From NCBI RefSeq assembly GCF_963259705.1, contig NC_081848.1, positions 51,545,408-51,609,407 on the forward strand: 64,000 nucleotides of DNA, given 5' to 3'. The DNA is from Myotis daubentonii. Lineage: Eukaryota; Chordata; Mammalia; Chiroptera; Vespertilionidae. The position numbers were made by a program, and so were the translations under genes. The notes under the pieces were generated by a model. It worked only from the letters and a program-made list of their open reading frames with translations, was not told where the DNA came from and ran no database searches. The first letter of the stretch is position 1. The number at the start of each line of letters is the position of its first letter. Of this stretch, positions 43,411-55,125 are shown piece after piece.

Positions 43411-44879
43411 AGCATTTACAAAGGGCTCCGGAACTATAGTGTCCCCTTGGGAGTAACATCGAGAAGGATGTTACTCCACCTGGAGGGATTTGGGAAAGCA
43501 GAGGAGATGGAACCTAATAGATGTATGTGAATGTGATGGGTGGCAAAGAGGAGGAAAGGCATTCCAGACAAAGAGGAACAGAACATGCAAAGAGATGAAG
43601 AAATGAGGACCATTGCATGTTAGGGGAGGGTGAAGAATGTGAAGCACAGGGTATGCGTGGAAGAGGGTGGTAAGAACATGATGTTAGCACATGATGGGAC
43701 ACATGATGTTAGCATGATAGACTGGGACCAGTTCTGAAGATCTTAGAGTTGGAGTGGGTGATATCATCAGATATGTCATGTCAAAAGACAGCTGTGGTGG
43801 CCATGTGTGGAGGAGAGAAATGTATATGGAAAGACCAGGGAGGAGGTAAGCAATGACTTAGGGCCAGAACGAGGGCAGTGTTTGTAGACATAGAGGGGAA
43901 GAAACAGATGTGAGGCATTTATGATTTGGAACAGATAGAACTAGATGCCTAAATGTGGGTGGTGAGGAAATTAGAATTGAGGAGAAGTAAAAGAAGACAG
44001 ATACCGGTCATCTGGACAAAAAATTGAGAGAGGTGTTCAGACCTGGGAGTAAGATGAGTTGAGCTTTGAACATGCTGGCTGTGAGATACTGTTCAGACAT
44101 CCAGGTGGAGGTGTGCAAAAGGCAGTTGCGAAATGGGTTTGGAGTTTGGAAAACAAAGTGAAAGGGTGCTGCTGATTGGGGAACTGTGACCATGGAAACA
44201 GCAGCCGGAGTGATTAAATTGGGAGGTCTTGTCCAGGCCATATGTACACTGAGAAGAGGAGAAGGTAACAAATCTCACACAATAGGTCATGGCTTCTTAG
44301 TTTGGCTCATTCACTAAAATCCACATCTGGAATGGGAATATGGAACTCAGCCAATATTTTCTTAACTTTCAATATGCAAGGGGAAAGAGCTGGGGGTAAA
44401 ACAGGTTTGGATTTTGACTAGAGAGGTCCAGGAACCAAGGCACAAATGTCAAAGGGAATGAGTAGCAGTAAGTGATCATTGTAAGAATATTTAGTAACGC
44501 CTGGCATCTAGAGACACCTTTCTCCCAAGAACTGGAATCTCTGCCCAGACACCATGAATCTTCACATAGAGTTCAGGAGGTCTATATAAGCCAGGGGAGA
44601 TGATATTAACTTCTGACACACACAAAAGAAATGGTTCAGAGAACACCAGAAAGTTCTTAAAGCTCAATGCCAGGGAGTGTTACAGTCAGACAACCTGACT
44701 CCAAGCCCATCCTTGTGCCATAGGTCTGACCTGTCTCCTGGTCTGGATCTAACAACACCACCACGTGCATTCCTGGCTTTGCCAATCCTAGATCTCAAAT
44801 CCTATCTCAAGCCAGACCAGACAGACGGGATGCATGTGTTCCAGAGAAGACTTGATTTTAACAGGGTGTTCTCTCGTGG
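43411..44879. other. Intergenic, nothing recognised
   Basis: Purine-rich DNA following the split LTR-like repeat. Possibly L2-derived in part, but not nameable by eye. Confidence 0.4.
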
Positions 44880-45045
44880 AGAAAGAATAGAATTTAGAGT
44901 CAGACAAACATGACTTCAAGGGCCACCGCTGCTACTTCTAAGCTGTGTATAATATTGGGCTATTTATTTAATATCTCTGGGCCTCAGTTTTCCCAACCTC
45001 GAAATGAAGATAACACTAGCTATTTCATGGTTGTGGGAAGATGCG
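44880..45045 (+). repeat. MIR SINE relic, sense
   Basis: AGAGTCAGACAAACATGACTT and GGGCCTCAGTTTTCCCAACC fit sense MIR. Confidence 0.65.
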
Positions 45046-45300
45046 TTCATTCAACAAGTATTTTTTGAGTATCTACTACATGTCAGGCATTGTTCTGATC
45101 TCTTGGGATATATCAGGAAACAAAACAAAGATCCCTGATTGGGCTCTTACTTTCCTAGGCAGTGAAGGGTGGGAGGGAAGGAGAGATAGATGATAAATAC
45201 TGAAATAATGGAGGAGCAAGTTATCTGGTATGTTAGATAGTGATGAGTTGGGGGAAATGGAGAAATAAGGTATATCAAGAACTTAGCACACTGTCTGGCT
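45045..45300 (-). repeat. L2 3' end, antisense
   Basis: TTCATTCAACAAGTATTTTTTGAG and CAGGAAACAAAACAAAGATC, then TGTTAGATAGTGATGAG, as in antisense L2. Confidence 0.55.
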
Positions 45301-45989
45301 GGCACACAGTAGGAACTCCGGAAGTGGGTGCTCCTATTATCATAATTAAGGAAAGATGAGAGCCTGAGGCAGACGGACAGACTGTAAATTTTTATGAAAA
45401 TGTGTCTATCTCTTAAACTTCAATCAGGAGTAAGCAGAATAGTTGCCAGAGAAGGATAAGGGTAGATGATTACAAAGTGAAGAAAAAAAAATCAACTTGA
45501 AATGCTTTTACGTGATGTGTAATTAGCTGCATCTATTCTAATGACCACTAATTAAGCTGTCTCTTGCAAGGCTCCCAGGGAAAACCACTTGCCCAAACAG
45601 GTAGCCTGAAATGTGCGTTATAAGACCTCCAGCATTTAAGCTGAGTTTCATTTTTACCATAGCTCACAGAGCAGCTCAGAAAGGTCAGCCTATTTTCTTC
45701 TACCAAGTATCCTTTACAAGCGATCATTTAAAATGCACATATATTTTTAGCTGTAATTTTATTTTAAAATGAACATTATGTCAATGACATTTTCTACCAT
45801 TTCATTCACGATGACTTCTTTGGTCTGCACGAAGGAACTGTGGTCAGAGGTTTGGGTCACTTATTTATTAGTTTGGCTAACTAACATATATGCAGTTAAT
45901 AATAAAAACGAGAGTTCAAAATTCTTCAGTGTGGAATTCTTCAGTTACCAGGTCAAGCTTTTATGTGCTATGCCTAATTTAATTTTCTC

Positions 45990-46150
45990 AATGATCCTTA
46001 AAGGTAGATAGATATATGTTAGATGATGCCACAGAAGCCTACAGAGATTAAGTAACTTCACAGGATCGAATAACTAGGAAGAGGTGGAGGCAGAATTTGA
46101 ACCCAGGTCTGACTGACTAGTAGTGCTCATATTTGATCACTATTACATAT
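45990..46150 (-). repeat. MIR SINE relic, antisense
   Basis: AGATTAAGTAACTTCACAGG and GAATTTGAACCCAGGTCTGA match antisense MIR. Confidence 0.65.
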
Positions 46151-47304
46151 GACAGACCTCATGCTAAATCAAGTAAGGTATGGCTCTGGCCTTGGAGAAC
46201 CTAGTTACTCAATGGGAGAGACATGTAAATAAACAAATAATTATAAGACAATATGTTAAGCGCTAAATTAGACATAATAGATGTGCTCTGGGAACCCAGA
46301 CAAAAAGAACTGCCTACTCAGATTGCATTGAGGAAATTTTCCAGAAGCAATGTGTAAGGTGGGTGTTAATGGATGAGTAGGAGTTTGCCTGAAAGCAAAG
46401 GGCAGGGATGAAGGAAAGAGCACATTGAGCAAGAGTTCGCTGGCTCTAAAGCCCATGGTTTAAACTCTCTGCTAAACTATCCCCATTCACCGCACAATTA
46501 ATTACATGTCCACGGAGTATTTTCTTGTACATTCAGGTCTTTAAGAGAGACAAAAAAGAAAAACAGAAACTGACTTAATATTAATAATCAACCTAAAGAA
46601 TTCAGGTATTACAGTCACGTTTTCCTTGAAGATATTTGCCCTGAGGATTTTGAAATGAGTCACTGATCGTGCCCTCTGACAGGCAGGGCACACAGAAACT
46701 GCTCACTCTGGGCTCCAACCCTGAAGTCCCTCTAGGCAAACCCTTCAAACGCACAAAGTTAGCAACAGGGTTGTACACTTACAAGAGGGTTAATGCAGAA
46801 CTCTCAGAACAGGTGGCCAGTGGGAACGTGGTGAAAGTCACTTGCTTTCTGGACTTGTAGGTGTCTGCAGCGGGAGGGAAACGATTGCAGTGGCAACTGT
46901 TTACCTTGTCTCTCTGAGAAGATGGCTTATAGTCAAGTTTTTCTGTCCTATGAGAAGTGATGGTGTGTTTGCATTTCTGTTGCATCTCACCCATCACACA
47001 GCAGAGCTAGTTCGGATGTTCCTGTCCTAAGGGCTATAGGGCTGTAATAAAACTGAAAGCCCTCGTGTAAACCTTGTAGCAATTGGGCTTGAGATGTAAA
47101 CGCCAAACAGGGGAACTGATGTCTAACACCAGTCTGGGAACACAGTTGGTTTCTGTGCTAAATAAATAAAAATAAACAAACTAAACACATTTATTTGATC
47201 TTCCTGCCATGTGGGTGTTTTAATTAAATGTATGGGTTATTTCTGATTACAAAACAAAAAATCAAGTGTTTAAAGCAAGAACAGCATGTGCAGTGGCCCT
47301 AGAG

Positions 47305-47510
47305 CAGCGGTTTTCAACCTGTGTGGGTCTTGACCCCTTTGACAGGGGTCGCCTAAGACCATCGGAAAACACATATATAATTACATATTGTTTTTGGGAT
47401 TAATCACTATACTTTAATTATGTTCAATTTGTAACAATGAAATTGGGGGTCACCACAACATGAGGAACTGTATTAAAGAGTCACGGCATTAGGAAGGTTG
47501 AGAACCACTG
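47305..47510. mobile_element. hAT-type MITE
   Basis: A 206-bp element with inverted ends CAGCGGTTTTCAACCT and AGGTTGAGAACCACTG, flanked by an 8-bp duplication with one mismatch (CCCTAGAG / TCCTAGAG at 47297 and 47511). The inside (GGGGTCGCCTAAGACCATCG) matches a widespread mammalian hAT MITE I know as URR1-like. No transposase. Confidence 0.85.
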
Positions 47511-48046
47511 TCCTAGAGGGAGCATGATGCCCCCAGGGCAGTGGAAGTTCTCAGAGTGCCTGGAGGGCAGAGATGGGGGGTGATGGGGCTGGACCAGGCA
47601 GTGGAAGGTCAGGGACCTAGACTTGTAATTAAGGAGTTGAGAACAATGGGAATATTGATGGGTTTTAGGTAGGGGATGATTTATGTCTTTACTGAACAGC
47701 ACTCTGTTGCTTCATAAATGGATTGTAGGGCAACAGTTGATTCCAGGAGAGCTGGTTGGGAACTCCTGCAAGGCCTCCAGTGAGGGACAGTGAACTGGAG
47801 ATGGGGTGAGAGGGGAGACAGCGGGGATTAGCAACTAGGCAGGTAGGATGGCAGGGCTTTCAGGAAAAGGAGAAATCATCACCAACTCCTGGGATTTTCA
47901 CCTGAACTCAGGTGGGGAACTGTAGAAGACAGGAATGTCTGGAAGGAAAGGTCAAGATGCTGGTTTTGAACCCAGTAGATTTTTTTATTGCTTGAGTAAC
48001 ATGCAGTAGAGATTTCAGGCCCAGGGGAAAGGTTTAGATATTAGCG

Positions 48047-48071
48047 TGGTGTGTGTGTGTGTGTGTGTGTA
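48047..48071 (+). repeat. (TG)n microsatellite, short
   Basis: About eleven TG dinucleotides. Confidence 0.9.
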
Positions 48072-48135
48072 TCATTAAAAATAGGTCATACTATACAGCA
48101 ACCTGTTTTTTATCTAAAATATTTATTCTACATAT

Positions 48136-48480
48136 TTCTTTTCTTTTTAAAATTTCTTTATTGATTAAGGTATTACATATGTGTCCTTATCCCCTCATTA
48201 CCCCCCAACCCCCGCACTCATGCCCTCACCCCCCTGTTGTCTATGTCCATTGGCTAGGCTTATATGGATGCATACTAGTCCTTTGATTGATCTCTCCCCC
48301 TTACCCCCACCCTCCCCTACCTTCCCTCTGAGGTTTGATGGTCTGATCAATGCTTCTCTGTCTCTGGATCTGTTTTTGTTCATCAGTTTATGTTGTTCAT
48401 TATATTCCATAAATGAGTGAGATCATGTGATATTTATCTTTCTCTGACTGGCTTATTTCACTTAGCATAATGTAATGACC
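48136..48480 (-). mobile_element. 5'-truncated young L1 3' end
   Basis: Reverse orientation. It has a T-rich (poly-A) start near 48136 and then the same 3' UTR as the HAL1-like element at 13929-16189, including GAGTGAGATC near 48415 and the ORF2-end word GACTGGCTTATTTCACTTAG. The 5' limit against an older L1 piece at 48540 is unclear. Confidence 0.75.
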
Positions 48481-48539
48481 TATACAATTCCTTTATTCTT
48501 TTTAATGGTTGCATGATATCTTATCATATAAATATGCCA

Positions 48540-48990
48540 TTATTTTAATTAAAAATTTTAAATTCTAAAATATTTGAAAAACAGAAACTTGCAGAACAGG
48601 TAACAGTGATCTGTGTATCCATCACCCAAATTTAATAGATGTTACCATTTTGACATACTCGTTTCAGATCTCTTTATTCTGGATTTAAAGAAAAAGTATT
48701 TCAAATACAATTAAGGTCCTGTTCCCACCCCTCTCCTACTCTTTCTTCACCTTTCATTCTCCTCCAGCGCTAATTATCCTGGAGTTGGCATGTGGGATTT
48801 TTGGGGCATGTTTTTCTAATTCTAGACACATTTTTATTTCTGTAAACAAATATGTAATACTCTTTTATTTTAAAATTCATATAGATTGCTTCATACAGTT
48901 GGATGCCCCTTTGCAACCACTCTTTGCACTTAACATTATATATACGATATTTATCCATCTTAAACAAGTCTTCTATTAATGGACACTTTT
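48540..48990 (-). repeat. Old L1M 3' end relic
   Basis: The stretch resembles antisense L1 3'-terminal sequence of the old mammalian L1M group (words such as GTGTATCCATCACCCAAA and GATGTTACCATTTT). Highly diverged. Confidence 0.5.
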
Positions 48991-49949
48991 ATATATAATC
49001 TGTATTATTTCAACATGAATATAGGGCAGTTAACAAAAATACAACGCTGGGGACAGAGGCCCAACATGCTTTTCAACCAGGTGCCATCGTGAACACTGGT
49101 ATGAAAACCACTACATGTTTACATCCTGAGCCTAATTCTGGAACATCAGCCTTGGATAGTAACCTGCACACCCACATGCAGAGCAGGTGTTATGTAATGT
49201 TACATTCTGGTGAGAATGACCTCGAATCTGCTTTGTCGTCACATCAGCTCAGAGCAGGAACAAAGCTGTTGAATGAGAGGCAGGGAGACCAGGCTGTGTC
49301 CTCTGGGTTGGGTGTTGATGAAGCTGCCTGCTCGCCTTGCACCACTCTTCATCTTGGCCCTTTTAAAGCTTTCTTAATTGCTTCACTCTGGAGCCGACCA
49401 GCCAGTTCTTACATCAAACACTCATCCTACACCCACAGGATTTCTCCTCCTCCTCCTCTTTTTCTTTTCCTTTTTAATGTACACCCAGCACCTCCCACTT
49501 AAAAAAAAAACTTATGAATGCTTTCAGTCTCAAACAAAGCTTTATAGATTTGTTGGCAGGAAATCCAGAGTGGAATTTGCCATTAAATTGTAGTAAAGCA
49601 ACTCTTCAAACAACATGTACTGAACAATCAAACACTTTTAAATGTCAGTGCCCAACAAAAGCAGGCATTGTCCCTGGAGAACCCTGAGTGGCACTAACCC
49701 CAGAGTGGGAAGAGTTTACAAAAACGTAGCCTATTTCATTTCACAGGTTGTGTGCCGTGCAGAACTTTCCACAATCCATCAAAAGTAAGGCTTCCTGATA
49801 GCACATTTCAGGTAGCTCCTAATGGGCAAGTTTTGCTCCTCTTAGGGAAAAGTGACAGCATTTTTCTTTGCAGTTCAGAAAGTTTTCATAATGACAGAGT
49901 CAAGTGGAAAGTACAATTTTGTTCCAACTCTCATACTTCTCGGCTTCTG

Positions 49950-50180
49950 AAATGAAGTAGCTAATATTTATTGAGCACTCATTAGGTGCCAGGGACGTTA
50001 TCTCAATTAAACCCTACAGCAACCCAATGAGATAGGTATTGCCACTACCTTCATTCTCTTTCCAGATCAGAAAACTGGGACATAGCAAACTTAGTGAACA
50101 TGTTCAAGGTCATAGGGCTTATAAGAGACGGAAGCAGGATTTAAGATCAGGAAGTTGGGCTTCAAAGCTCATGTTGCTGT
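49950..50180 (-). repeat. MIR SINE relic, antisense
   Basis: AATATTTATTGAGCACTCAT, GCCAGGGACGTTATCTCAAT and GTTCAAGGTCATAGGGC fit antisense MIR. Confidence 0.65.
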
Positions 50181-50234
50181 ACTGATTTAGTGAATTCTTG
50201 AAAAGCTTCCACATTTTTAATATGACAGGAAAGA

Positions 50235-50420
50235 GGACTAATTGGTAATAAGCACCTACCAGGGGACAATACTGTACACATGCTCTTTTTAAAGTCTCTC
50301 AACACCTTTTTTTGAGCGCTAGGTGTTATCTTCCCTAATTATGTACGAGGAGGTCGAGTCTCACCTGCACAGGGAAGACAAGTGGTTGGCTTAGAATTTG
50401 AACCCAAGTGCAGGAGAAAA
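50235..50420 (-). repeat. MIR SINE relic, antisense
   Basis: AAGCACCTACCAGGGGACAA and AGAATTTGAACCCAAGTGCA fit antisense MIR, next to the previous copy. Confidence 0.5.
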
Positions 50421-50424
50421 AGCT

Positions 50425-51912
50425 AGACTGTCCTGCTCCCTAGAAAAGAACTGAGAGCTTTGGAGGTTCTCAATGAAGCTTTAGGTTTTATAGGTCTCTT
50501 TTGCTCCCTCTTTCTAATGCAAAGGCCACACGTATGATTCAGTGGGAGAGTGCCTGACTCTTAGAATTTGAAAATTTGTTTAAATAAAGTATTAGTTTAT
50601 GACCCAGATGTAAGAACCTGCAAATAAATCAAAATGTCTTGTTTTAAGTGGTTAAAAAACACCCAGCTGGTGGGAAAGATCTGCTATGACTGGTGATTTC
50701 CCCAATGCAACTCTTACTTCAGGTTCATTGCAGGTACACATGGCGTGTGGCTGTATGATAGATGTCAGATAGACAAGCATATGCAAAACCATCCTGCTCT
50801 CACCTGAACCCTACCACCCTAGCAATTGGGATTTTCATTTTCCATAATTTGGATGTTCTTCAGAATTTTCTCATAAATCCCCAAAACAGACAAGTCTGGA
50901 GGCCTCCCAATGAGTTATGTGGTGCATGAGCCAAAGTTACATAAGGTTAACAGCAAAACAGAAGAAAGACCGTGTCAAACTAGGTGACTGGGGATGATGC
51001 AACGGGGGTGGCAGCCGTTGGCCTTTGGTGGCTGGTTGGGCTCGAGTGCAGGTGAAGAGGGAGGCAAACCCTCACCTTGGTTCTCTTAGGCTCCAGGGCA
51101 GTTGCCAAGGGAACTCGGTCAAGAGAACCCTGACCAACCCAGCCTGTGGGGAAGGCCCTGACCCCTGGTGAGGACCAGGGTGACTCTCCGCTGAGGAGGT
51201 TCCCGAGGCGGTGGGTGCGGCACCGAGGAGACCGCAGCCGCCTCTGTCAACACGCAGGGCGGATGTGTCATTTGTTGTTTCAGTCTCCAGGGCTGGCATG
51301 GCCTTCAAGAGAAATGGGGAAGGAGGGGCAGGTGGAGGAAAGAATTTGTTCCAGCTCCAGAGCTGGCTAGGAAATGTTGCTAGAAATGCAAACAGAGGGA
51401 GTTTTTGCAATAAAGAGGGCTTTCATCGCTTTTCAAAGGTGCATATGTGCATAATAGAAATACTCTGAGACATAAGTGGCCCCGCGTGGAGTGTCCACTC
51501 TGCCTGGAAACAGGGCCCTCAGCGGCTCCCACTGCATTCACTTCGGAGGATACCTGGCACCAGGTGACTCCACAGAGCCTCTTTGAAAGGACACAGAACC
51601 TCAGAATACACTTGACGTCCTTTCTCTGAGGTGCTGGCACTGGTGGTGAGTTCCACTCCCCGTTTTCATTTATCCCACATGCAACAGCTCTCGAATTCCA
51701 GCAGAGAAGCCTTGTTGAGGGCTCGGAGCAGAGTGAGCGCCATGGAAGGGTGAGGCATTTGAACAGCACATAAAAGCTGAGTTGACCCAATTCTAAAATT
51801 CTAATTTTGTCAAGTGCTGACTTGTCTCCCATTCACATGTAGCCACATGGTACTTAAGACATAGATGTTTTAAAGCAACTGCATTTAGGACCCTTTCACT
51901 CCATGGAAGGTG
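50425..51912. other. Intergenic, nothing recognised
   Basis: Unique-looking sequence. Frames near 51072-51832 have no known protein features. Confidence 0.5.
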
Positions 51913-51928
51913 AGATTTTTTCCTTTTT

Positions 51929-52142
51929 GTTTTAAAATATATTTTATTGATTTTTTGCAGAGAGGAAGGGAGAGGGATAGAGAGTTAGAAACATTGATGA
52001 GAAACATCAACCAGCTGCCTCCTGCACTCCCCTACTGGGGATGTGCCTGCAACCAAGGTACATGCCCTTGACCGGAATCAAACCTGGGACCCTTCAGTCC
52101 GCAGGCCGACACTCTATCCACTGAGCCAAACCAGTTAGGGCA
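51929..52142 (-). mobile_element. Ves SINE with 16-bp target duplication
   Basis: Minus-strand copy starting TGCCCTAACTGGTTTGGCTC. Flanked by AGATTTTTTCCTTTTT at 51913-51928 and 52143-52158. Confidence 0.95.
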
Positions 52143-54008
52143 AGATTTTTTCCTTTTTAAAATCTGACATACAAAACATGAAAAACAACTGCCCATTGAG
52201 TTATGAAGTCAAACTTTTCAGGGCTCAAAGAGGACTCGACCTGGGTGCCTTATGGTTAGTTAGAGAAAATGCCTCATTCCTTGCAAGCATTTGACATGCA
52301 ACTAGAGAGAACAGGAGAGCTCACACTGACCAGGAGTTCCAGAAGGCTGCAGGCTCCCAGCAAGGTGAAGTCTCAGGAGACAATATTAGCCCTTCCTGGC
52401 CTCCAGGCTGTGTCTTATACTAGTAAGAGTTCGTAGGACTGTGAACCTACACAAGTAGAAGGCACTTATAGGGTCAGACCAAGGCAGTTCACCCCACTGA
52501 GTTCTCTAAAAGGCAGGGAGAGTATTTTTTTACTTATTTCTGTATCTCCTCAATATGGTGGCTGGCAGAGGGCAGAGAATCAGGTAATGGTTCCTAAGTG
52601 AATTAAAGAACACTCTTAATTTGGCTTTTGGTAACTAGCTTTGGTTGCTACAGCCCCGAGAAGGACAGGATAGCCACTTGAATCCACTGATCAACCCCAG
52701 CATCACAAGAGTAGGACAGACAGCAGTCGCCTCTCCATGTGATTCCCAGGGGCACACACAGCACCACCTCAAAGAATCTCTGCCAAAAGTCCTATAGCAG
52801 ATCAAATGTTTAAGGCCAACTTCCCGTTTACAAGAATCATGGGAGAAAAAAAAGGAATTTGAGGAGAAACCAAGATGGCAGCATAGGTAAACACCGGAAA
52901 TTGCTGCCTCCCACAACAACTTCAAAAATATAACTAAAAGACAAAACGGACATCATCCAGAATTACAGGAAGGCTGCCTGAGTGGAAATTCTACAACTAG
53001 ATAGAAAGAGAAAAGCACACTGAAACTCAGAGGAGGTGTGGAAGTAAAGTGCAGAGGTACAGAGGCATGCGGAAAGGACTGGCAACTGAGGATGAGGTTG
53101 TCTTTTTCAATTGGGAGGGAGACACACACTCCTGCTCTGAACTCCAGTTCTGGGTGGGTCTCTGAAGACCCAGATTTATAAGGGGAGAAACTGGACTGTC
53201 TGGCATCGGTCAGAACTCGAGGGTGGCTTTCTCTCAGGGGTACTTGCAGCGATTACAGGGACACTGAGACTTGGGGCCTCTTAGGGTAGGACTGAGGATC
53301 AGCCATAGCTGTTTGTTTAGACCTGTTGATTCCCTGAGACCCCACCCCACCCAAACTGTGCACAGAGGCTTTCGCATATGAATGACCTGGCCGTTTGAAA
53401 CCTGAAAATTACCTAACAAACTGCAGCTGGGTCAGAGAGACCCAGAACTTCCAAAAAAGGCCCAAGGCCCCACAGCAGCTTACATTGCTTCACAGCTGGG
53501 CCTTATCTGGGCACCTCCAAACCCCAAACAAAGAAGAGGAATCTGCAGATCTCTCCATAGCTCCTGCTGGGTAGCCTCAGGCAGAGGCTAAATTAGCACC
53601 TCTTTAGAGATCCAAGTGCCAGTGTACCCAGTGGTCAGAGTGGGACCATCCAGATTACAACTCCTCAGATCCATAAGGGACACACTCAGGGGACAGACTC
53701 AGTGAGCACCAAAGCCCCACTGAAGAAAGTCTTGCCCCATATGGGTGTCTTCAGCACAGAAGTTCTCCCACCATAGACACAGCTGATTCTCACAGCCAAT
53801 TGGCCTGGAGGTCAGTTCCTCCCAGTGATACCTACAACAATCAAGGCTTAACTACAACAAGACTGTGCACAAAGCCCACAAAGGGGTGCACCAAGAGTGT
53901 CCACCTCAGGTAATTGGGGTGGCTGAGCCACTGGGCCCTATAGGACACCTAGCATACAAAGCCACTCTGCCAACACAGGGAAGCATACAAAATGCGGAGA
54001 CAAAGAAA

Positions 54009-55125
54009 TGAAAGGCGCGCCGCCCGCCTCTCCCAGTGGTGCGGGAGGAGGAGTCTGGTCGCCCGGCTCTGAAATCCCTCCGCGCCCGCCGTAGGGCCTG
54101 GCCTCCCCGGAGCGGGTCCGAGTGTCCAGACCGGCTGCGTGGTGGCCGGCGGCGGGCCGAGGGGTGGGGCCGGGCGGCGACCGACCATGGGGGAGGTCAT
54201 GGGAGTGGAAGGCCTCACCGCCTGGCTCTTTCCTCCCTTCCCCCGTGGTCGGCTCCCCACTTGCCCGCGCTGGGGCCGGGGGTCCATGCGGCCCTCGGGG
54301 CCCGGTCGGGGGGGACTGGGGCCTGCGTGGGCTGGCCGCCAGGCCCCATGGGGGGGGGCATTGGCTCCCCGGCCCATGGCGGGAGCCCGGCGCGGGCTGC
54401 CACCTCCCCACTGCCCCCCGGACCGGGCCCAGTGCAGCAGCAGCGGCAGTGGAGTGGGGCGCGTGCCCTAGCTCGGGGAGGCCACCATGCTGCAGTGCAC
54501 CGGCCCCATGGGCCGGGCCTGCTCCGAGCGGATGCCGCTCCTCCAGAGCTGGGCCACTCCACCGGCCGCACCCTGTTTGCTGGGCCTGTGCCGCCCAGAC
54601 GCGCTGGAGTCCCAGTCTGTCCGCAGGCCAGCTGCGGGTGCTGTGCGGGAGGGCCATCCTGCTTTGTGGTGAGTTCGAGCGGCAGCAGCAGGAGCCGGGC
54701 AAGGACTGCACCCTCCATCTTGCCTTGGGTCTTCCATCTTGGGACAGAGCCATGTGCGCCCTCCATCTTGCCTTGGGTCCTCCATTTTGGGACGGTGCCA
54801 TGTGCTTCCTCACAGGAAGAAGCCGCTGCTAGCCACACCCAGGATTTCTCTGGACTAACCAATAATAATCAAGGGAAGTGCACGCCATCACTATGACCAC
54901 ATCCTGTACCGACTCGCGCCTGGCCAATCGGCGGGGCCCACAGACCCCTCTCCTGCCCTCACTCCACCCCCCTTTAAAACCCCCTGTCCCATCAGGCCTC
55001 TCTCTCTCTCGGCCACTGGAGCTTACGGTTGCATCGGTGAGTGTGGCAGGGGAGCCAAACCTAGGTTTGAAATAAATGACTCTTTGCCCTGGGGGTCTTG
55101 GGAACTTTGAAATCTGGGCACAACA
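54009..55125 (+). mobile_element. Complete solo LTR (1,117 bp) inserted in L1-type ORF1
   Basis: The segment starts TG, ends CA and is flanked by a perfect 4-bp duplication GAAA (54005-54008 and 55126-55129). A 4-bp duplication is usual for gammaretrovirus-like (ERV1) elements. On the + strand there is a CCAAT word near 54925, a TTTAAAA-type TATA box near 54975 and AATAAA near 55071, giving U3-R-U5 order. The U3 is very GC-rich and holds two copies of a 48-bp direct repeat (54711-54758 and 54759-54806). No gag, pol or env is present. Long ORFs on both strands here are GC-rich shadows. Confidence 0.85.
54711..54806 (+). repeat. Two-copy 48-bp direct repeat in LTR U3
   Basis: Two adjacent copies of a 48-bp unit starting CCCTCCATCTTGCC differ at a few bases. 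Direct repeats in U3 often act as enhancers in retroviral LTRs; that role is inferred here. Confidence 0.75.

Noticed and set aside
48047..48071. (TG)n as a regulatory element
   Set aside because: Simple short microsatellite with no supporting context.
53938..54896. Long frames on both strands (286-291 codons) in the LTR
   Set aside because: Caused by very high GC in the LTR U3; Pro/Ala/Gly/Arg-rich, opposite-strand frames equally long, and the segment is bounded as an LTR by TG...CA and GAAA duplications.
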